A DNA stretch of 64,000 nt from Dasypus novemcinctus (taxonomy: Eukaryota > Chordata > Mammalia > Cingulata > Dasypodidae). Below are positions 58,875 through 64,000 of this stretch, piece after piece. The stretch is taken from assembly GCF_030445035.2 (NCBI RefSeq), contig NC_080673.1, positions 156,422,216 to 156,486,215 of the forward strand. Direction: 5' to 3'. The notes beneath the pieces are model-generated. The model was not told where the DNA came from, searched no databases, and was given only the letters and a program-made list of their open reading frames with translations. The translations under genes were made by a program, and so were the position numbers. How positions within the stretch are numbered: the stretch's first letter is position 1; every line of letters starts with the position of its first letter.

Positions 58875-59810
58875 TGTTTGTTTGTTTGTTTTTAATTGGA
58901 GAAGTTGTGAGTTTACAAAACAGTCACGCAGTACTATGGATTCCCATACTTCACCCCACCACCAACAAACACCTTGCATTGTTGTGGAACATATGTTTCA
59001 AATGAAAGAACATCATCAAAATATTACTGCTGACTATAGTTCATATCTTCCATTTGGTGTATTTTTCTCACAAACTACCCTTTTATTAACACCATGTATA
59101 TTTGTTATAGTTCACAAGAGAACATTTTTATATTTGTACTGTTAACTACAGCCCATCATCCGCTATGCACAGGGTTCACTGTGTTATACAGTCCCATACC
59201 TTCTACAGTTCACCCAAAGAGTATACTCAGTGGCTCTCAGTTTCATCACAGAGTTGTGCTGTCATTACCCCAGTTGACCTTAGAATGTTTTCATTACTCC
59301 AAAAGGAAAAATTCCATATATACCCTCCTGGTGACCCGTAGAATTGATACAGTGTCTTCTTTGCCATTGCTGCAAAAACATTACTGTTAACTCTCGTCCA
59401 TAAGTTACATTAGTTGTATGCCCCCCCCCACATCACCATATTCTTAATGCTTTGTAATAGAACATTTTTGTGATGTACTATTAACCACTGAGTTCACTGT
59501 GTTATATAGTCCCTCAATTATCCTCTAGTTTCAATGGACATTATGCCCACAGACTACCTCTTTCAACCACAATGACATTTATAAAACCAGCAGTGGTAGT
59601 TATACTCACTATAATGTGTTACCATTAACTGTATCCATTTCCACACATTTATAATCAACCTTATTAAAAGTTCTACATACATTAGCATCAGCTCCCCCTT
59701 CTAAACCCACATTCTATCTCTTACTAACCTGTACTCGAGTTTACCTCCGTGAGTTTATGCATCATGTTTAGTTCATATTGGTGAAACCAAACAATGTTTG
59801 TCCTTTTAAA
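58875..59810 (-). mobile_element. L1 3'UTR fragment
   Basis: Antisense; 'ggagaagttgtgagtttacaaaacagtcacgcag', 'tgttgtggaacatatgtttcaaatgaaagaac', 'ccattaactgtatccatttcc' and 'gtttagttcatattggtgaaacc' match the 3'UTR of the L1 at 36.6-37.5 kb. 5' truncated, so it has no ORF. Confidence 0.85.
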
Positions 59811-59814
59811 GGGT

Positions 59815-60513
59815 GTCAGAGAATTAGTGGAATAGAAACATTATTTCACTCACTGTAAGGCAGCATATTTACGAACAAAATAGTCACAGGTATGTTTTGT
59901 TGACTGAATGGATTTCAACTTTTCAGGATTCCTTGTTTTTGTTTGCAGAAGGGTGGATAAAAATGAGGGAAGGTTTGAGATAAGGATCCAAAGAATTTCC
60001 TGTGCATGGAGCTTTAATGCTAGATTGGTTTTTACTCTTTAGGGGACTTGCTTCTCTCCTGTCTGGACTCTGATCCAGGTTGAGTGATGCTTTTGGATAG
60101 CAGAGGGTAGTGTAAGCAAAATCTAATTACCTTGTGAATGTTCTTCCCTGAATATTGGACTCTTAAAATCCTGTCTTAAACCTAACTCAGCTGGATTTAA
60201 CTTCTTTTTTGAACATCATAATATTTTACTTCTTGCAAGAACCATCACAAATCCTAAATTTTCCAGCATATTTGTATGCATTGGTATATTGCTTGTTTTT
60301 TTGTTACCACCTTTAACCTAAAGTGTCTGACCATAGTTGAGTTTAATATGGAATCTGATATAATTTCATGAGAAGAAATTAGAGGTCTTAAAGGACTATG
60401 CTGTTCATGTAAAATAATCACCTATCCTTCTTATCTGAGTATTTATTTTTGAACTGAGTCTTTGGTAATCTATTTTCTTTGAGGTAAAATTATCTTTGTA
60501 TCTGCCTTTTTCT
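59815..60513. other. No recognised feature
   Basis: AT-rich intron-like sequence. Confidence 0.4.
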
Positions 60514-60537
60514 ATGTTTGTCTTTTTTTTTTTTTTT

Positions 60538-60901
60538 AAGATTTATTTTCTATTTATTTCCCCTTCCCCACCCCACCCCCAGTTGTCTGCTTTCTGTGTC
60601 CATTCGCTGCATGTTCTTCTGTGGGAATCTGTGTCTCTTTTTGTTGCGTCATCTTGCTGCATTAGCTCACCGTGTGTGCGTGGCACCAATCTGCACTTTT
60701 TTGCGCTGGGCACGGGGGGCGTACTCCTTGCGCGTGGGCTCCCCTACGTGGGGGACACTCCCGTGGGGCACGGCACTCCTTGCGCGCATCAGCACTGTGC
60801 ATGGGCCAGCTCACCCCATGAGTCAGGAGGCCCTGGGTTTGAACCTTGGACCTCCCATGTGGTAGGCAGTTGCCCTATCCATTGGGCCAAATCCGCTTCC
60901 C
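60538..60901 (-). mobile_element. DAS-SINE
   Basis: Antisense copy from AAGATTTATTTTCTATTTA to the complement of GGGAAGCGGATTTGG. TSD ATGTTTGTCTT (60514) versus TATTTGTCTT (60904), approximate. The middle is shorter than in other copies. Confidence 0.93.
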
Positions 60902-60904
60902 TGT

Positions 60905-61369
60905 ATTTGTCTTGATGACAACTTAGTCCGTGTCTTGTATAAAATTTTTCTGGCATTACCGTGTACTTTCATTATATACTAGTTAAACTTTTAGCCGTAT
61001 AACTCTTTATTGTTATTTCACCACTTCTTGCTGTTTTAGAACTAGAATGCTCTTAGGAATAATCTAGAAAAACTTCTCTATTTTATAGATGAGAACGAAA
61101 TTGTGACTTACTTAAATGGTGAATAGAACTGATTTCTTTTGATTCTCAGTCCATTGTTTTTCCTGCTCTAACATATTGCTGCCCCTGGTAAAAATTTTAA
61201 GGGATGTGATGGTATCTTAGACTTCTGTATATTCCATAGTCTGCTTATTTATAAGACATTAAAAAATAATGATAAAGATGAAATATTTTAGAACAATTTA
61301 AAATGTATTATTCCCATTTTTTATCCCACTTAAAAATATTTAGTAATTTTTACACTTTTTGAAAAATTC
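60905..61369. other. No recognised feature
   Basis: AT-rich intron-like sequence. Confidence 0.4.
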
Positions 61370-62880
61370 TCTATTATGAAATAATTATAGACTAACAGGA
61401 AATTGCAAAAATATTACAGGGAGCCCTGTGTAACCTTTCTTCAGCTTCCCCCAGTTGGAGCCTCTTAGATAACTATAGTACAATATTAAAACCAGGATAA
61501 CTGACATTGGCATAATACTGTTAACTAGCTTTATTCAGATTTCACCAATTTTTAATGCACTAATTTGTGTATGTGTGTGTATAGTTCTCTGCAATTTGAT
61601 AAAATTTCATTTTTAGAGTTGTGCAGTTACCACCACAATCAAGATACAGAACTGTTATATCATCACCAATAAATTTCCACATGCAGCTGAAAGCCTACCC
61701 CCAACCCCCAAGCTCCCCTGTACCAATTCACTGTTAGCCATTACTTTGCTCTTCATTTCTATAGTTCTGTCATTTTGAGAATGTTACATAAATGCAATCA
61801 TGAAGTATGTAACCTCTTGAGATTGACTTTTTTCAATGGGCATAATGCCTTAGGGATCCATCCAAGTTGTGTATATTGGAGTCATAGTATTGTACGGATG
61901 TACTGGAGTTTAATTATTCATCTTTTGAAGAAAATTGAAATGATTCCAGGATTTGGATATTATGAATAAAGCTTCTGTGAACATTTGTGCACAAGTTTTT
62001 GTAGGAACTTTAGTTTTCATTTCTCTGGGATAAATGCCCAAGAGTGCAATTGCTGGGTCATATTGCAGGTGTATGTTGAGTTTTATAAGAAACTGCAAAC
62101 CAAACTGTTTTCCAGAGTGATTATAATCATTCCCACCATCAATGTATGAAAGATTCAGTTTCTCCATATCCTCACCAAAATTTAATATCCCTATTTTTCA
62201 TTTAGCTGTTCTAATAGTTGTTTAGTGGTATCTTATTGTGGATTAAATTTGCCTTTCTCTAATGGCTATTGATGTTGAAAATATTTTCTAATGCTTATTT
62301 GCTATTTATGTATCCTCTTTGGTAAAATTTCTGTGCATTTCTTTTGCCCATTTTCTAATAGGATTTTTTTTTTTTTGAATTTTTATATGTTCTGTGTACC
62401 GGTACTTGTCAGTTATGTAGTTTGCAAACTTTTTTCCTCCAGTCTGTAGCATGTCTTTACATCTTCTTAACAGGGTCTTTTATAAAACAAGAGTTTTAAA
62501 TTTTGGTGAAGTCTGGTTTATCAATTTTTTCTTTTATGAATTGTACTTTTGTTGTTATATCTACGGACTCTTCTGTGTTTTCTCCTGAAAGTTTTATAAA
62601 TTAACAATTCACAAGATAATCACTTTTTATCCTAAAATTTTGTATAAAGAGCTAGTATTGATAATAGGTCAGTGTCAGGTCTGCCATTTTCTTGTTTTAT
62701 ATTGTGCTTTATTAATATTAATATTATGTTTAAATCTTTCATTTGCATGAATCTTTTAAAAATCCATTTGTCCATTTGTGAGTGTGGATTTTCTCCTAGA
62801 GTTGTGCATTGGCCTCTGGATATCATACAGCCATTAGTCTTTTTGTCAAAAATAAAGTTTTTGTTTGACTTTATATTTTA
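61370..62880 (-). mobile_element. Old L1 (L1M-type) fragment
   Basis: Antisense 3'UTR and ORF2 end: 'gcagttaccaccacaatcaagatacagaac', 'tttttcaatgggcataatgccttagggatccatccaag', 'tttctctgggataaatgcccaagagtgcaattgctgggtcat', 'ccatttgtgagtgtggatttt'. Diverged, stops throughout. Confidence 0.88.
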
Positions 62881-62884
62881 GACA

Positions 62885-63330
62885 TTATGCAGCAAATAAT
62901 TTTGCACAGAAACAAAAATGTCTTCATAGTAATCAGGTAATTTCAACTTTAATTCTAGTTCTTATATAATTATAATTATATGTGTAGTATAAATTAATGT
63001 AAGTATTTGAGGGTTTACCTTTCATAAATACTGTGTTGCTTGTAATGGAGTTGGAAAAGAATGAGAGTCTGTTCTCTGAGGGATCTATTGCAGACAATAA
63101 GTAGATTATCAAACCATTACTAACAATAAATACCAATCATCAGATGACTGATTGTCATCTGATTGTCAAAATTACTGGTAGAGACAGTGTATTATGGAAG
63201 GACAAAGTAGGTTATTTTAGTTAGACTGGAACACCTGTGAAGGTTTTGTAAAAGATCTGAGCTAGGAATATGAGAATTTTATGAAGTCTCATAATATTTA
63301 CAGATATCTCCTGTCACATCTGTTTCCCTA
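62885..63330. other. No recognised feature
   Basis: AT-rich. An imperfect hairpin lies at 63135-63170 ('caatcatcagatgactgattgtcatctgattg'). Confidence 0.35.
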
Positions 63331-63334
63331 GAGA

Positions 63335-64000
63335 ACTCTGACTAATACATAGGTGTATGTTCATAGTAGCACTAGTCACAATAGCCAAATGCCCATCAAC
63401 TGATTAATAATAAAAATATGTATTGATACAATGGAATATTATTCAGACATAAAAAGGATTAAAGTTCTGATACATATTACAACATGAATAAACCTTGAAA
63501 ACACTGTTATGTGACAGAAGCCAGACACAGAAGGTTATGTATTGTATGATTCAGGTTATATGGTATTTATCTAGAGTGAGAAAATCCATAGGAGATGGAA
63601 AGTAGACTAGTAGTTGCTAGGGGCTGGGAGGATGTGAGTGACTGCTTATTGGGTATTGGATTTTCCTTTTGGGAATGTTATGGGGTTTGGAGTGATAAAA
63701 AGGTATTGGAACTAGAGGTGATTATGGCAAAACATTATGAGTATACTACTTGCTGCAGAATTGTACTCTTCCTTTACAATTACTGAATTGTAGTGTTTGA
63801 TTATATGTATTACCTTTTCGGCCATTTGTCTTTTGACAAGAGTGCCAAGATAATTCAACAGGTATAAGAATAGTCTTTTCAACAAATGGTGCAGAGACAA
63901 CTGAACAGTTACATGTAAAATAATGCAGTTGAACCTCTTTTTCATACCGTACACAAAAGTTAGCTGGAAATAATTAACTTGAACTAAATGTACAAGTAAA
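63335..64000 (+). mobile_element. Old L1 ORF2 sequence running off the window
   Basis: Sense L1 words: 'ccaaatgcccatcaactg', 'gaatattattcagacat', 'cttgaaaacactgttatgtgacagaagccag', and from ~63830 'ttgacaagagtgccaagataattcaacagg' and 'tcaacaaatggtgcagagac', the usual ORF2 C-terminal region. The second part repeats an earlier portion of ORF2 order, so two copies or a rearrangement may be present. Cut by the window edge. Confidence 0.8.

Overview
This is a stretch of placental-mammal nuclear DNA, almost certainly from an armadillo (Xenarthra, most likely Dasypus novemcinctus). The diagnosis rests on about 30 copies of a tRNA-headed SINE. In sense orientation it starts GGGAAGCGGAC, carries a Pol III B-box of the form GGTTCAAACCC, and ends in a CT-rich/GA-rich stretch, AAATAAATAAATC and poly(A). 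This is the DAS-SINE family known from armadillos. Xenarthran-type L1 copies and MaLR-like solo LTRs support the call. There are no bacterial, phage or CRISPR features.

Layout: a GC-rich, CpG-dense promoter-like segment lies at 1-560. It is followed by about 52 kb of gene-poor DNA built from layered transposable elements. At 53.4-54.8 kb is a second, strong CpG-island promoter with four CCAAT boxes and GC boxes. The DNA to its right looks like the first intron of a gene read left to right, with one candidate small exon at 58772-58829. I could not name the gene at either island.

Within the repeat-rich middle: (a) 3.5-5.5 kb, a full-length processed pseudogene of UBE2D3 with a 13-bp target-site duplication (TSD), split by a DAS-SINE; (b) 6.6-12.9 kb, a plus-strand L1 with a large internal deletion and two SINEs; (c) 14.8-15.8 kb, an MLT1 LTR invaded by a 596-bp LTR; (d) 17-29 kb, old L2/L1M/MIR fragments with younger LTRs and SINEs inserted; (e) 30.0-30.9 kb, a full-length, intact-ORF retrocopy of TPT1 (TCTP) on the minus strand, which is the best coding candidate in the window; (f) 33.6-36.0 kb, three places where two short SINE units sit inside one TSD pair, one of them with an L1-like segment attached; (g) 36.6-45.2 kb, a full-length but decayed minus-strand L1 that split a hAT-type DNA transposon, with 110-bp and 400-bp tandem repeats in its 5'UTR; (h) 46.5-51.5 kb, two solo LTRs and a dense SINE cluster; (i) 58.9-64 kb, further L1 fragments in the putative intron.

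Nearly all long open frames are accidental or lie in transposons. The features worth following are the intact TPT1 retrocopy, the two orphan CpG islands, an 18-bp perfect palindrome at 51983-52000, the monomeric L1 5'UTR, and the unusual SINE integration products. I see no evidence of a new multi-gene system.
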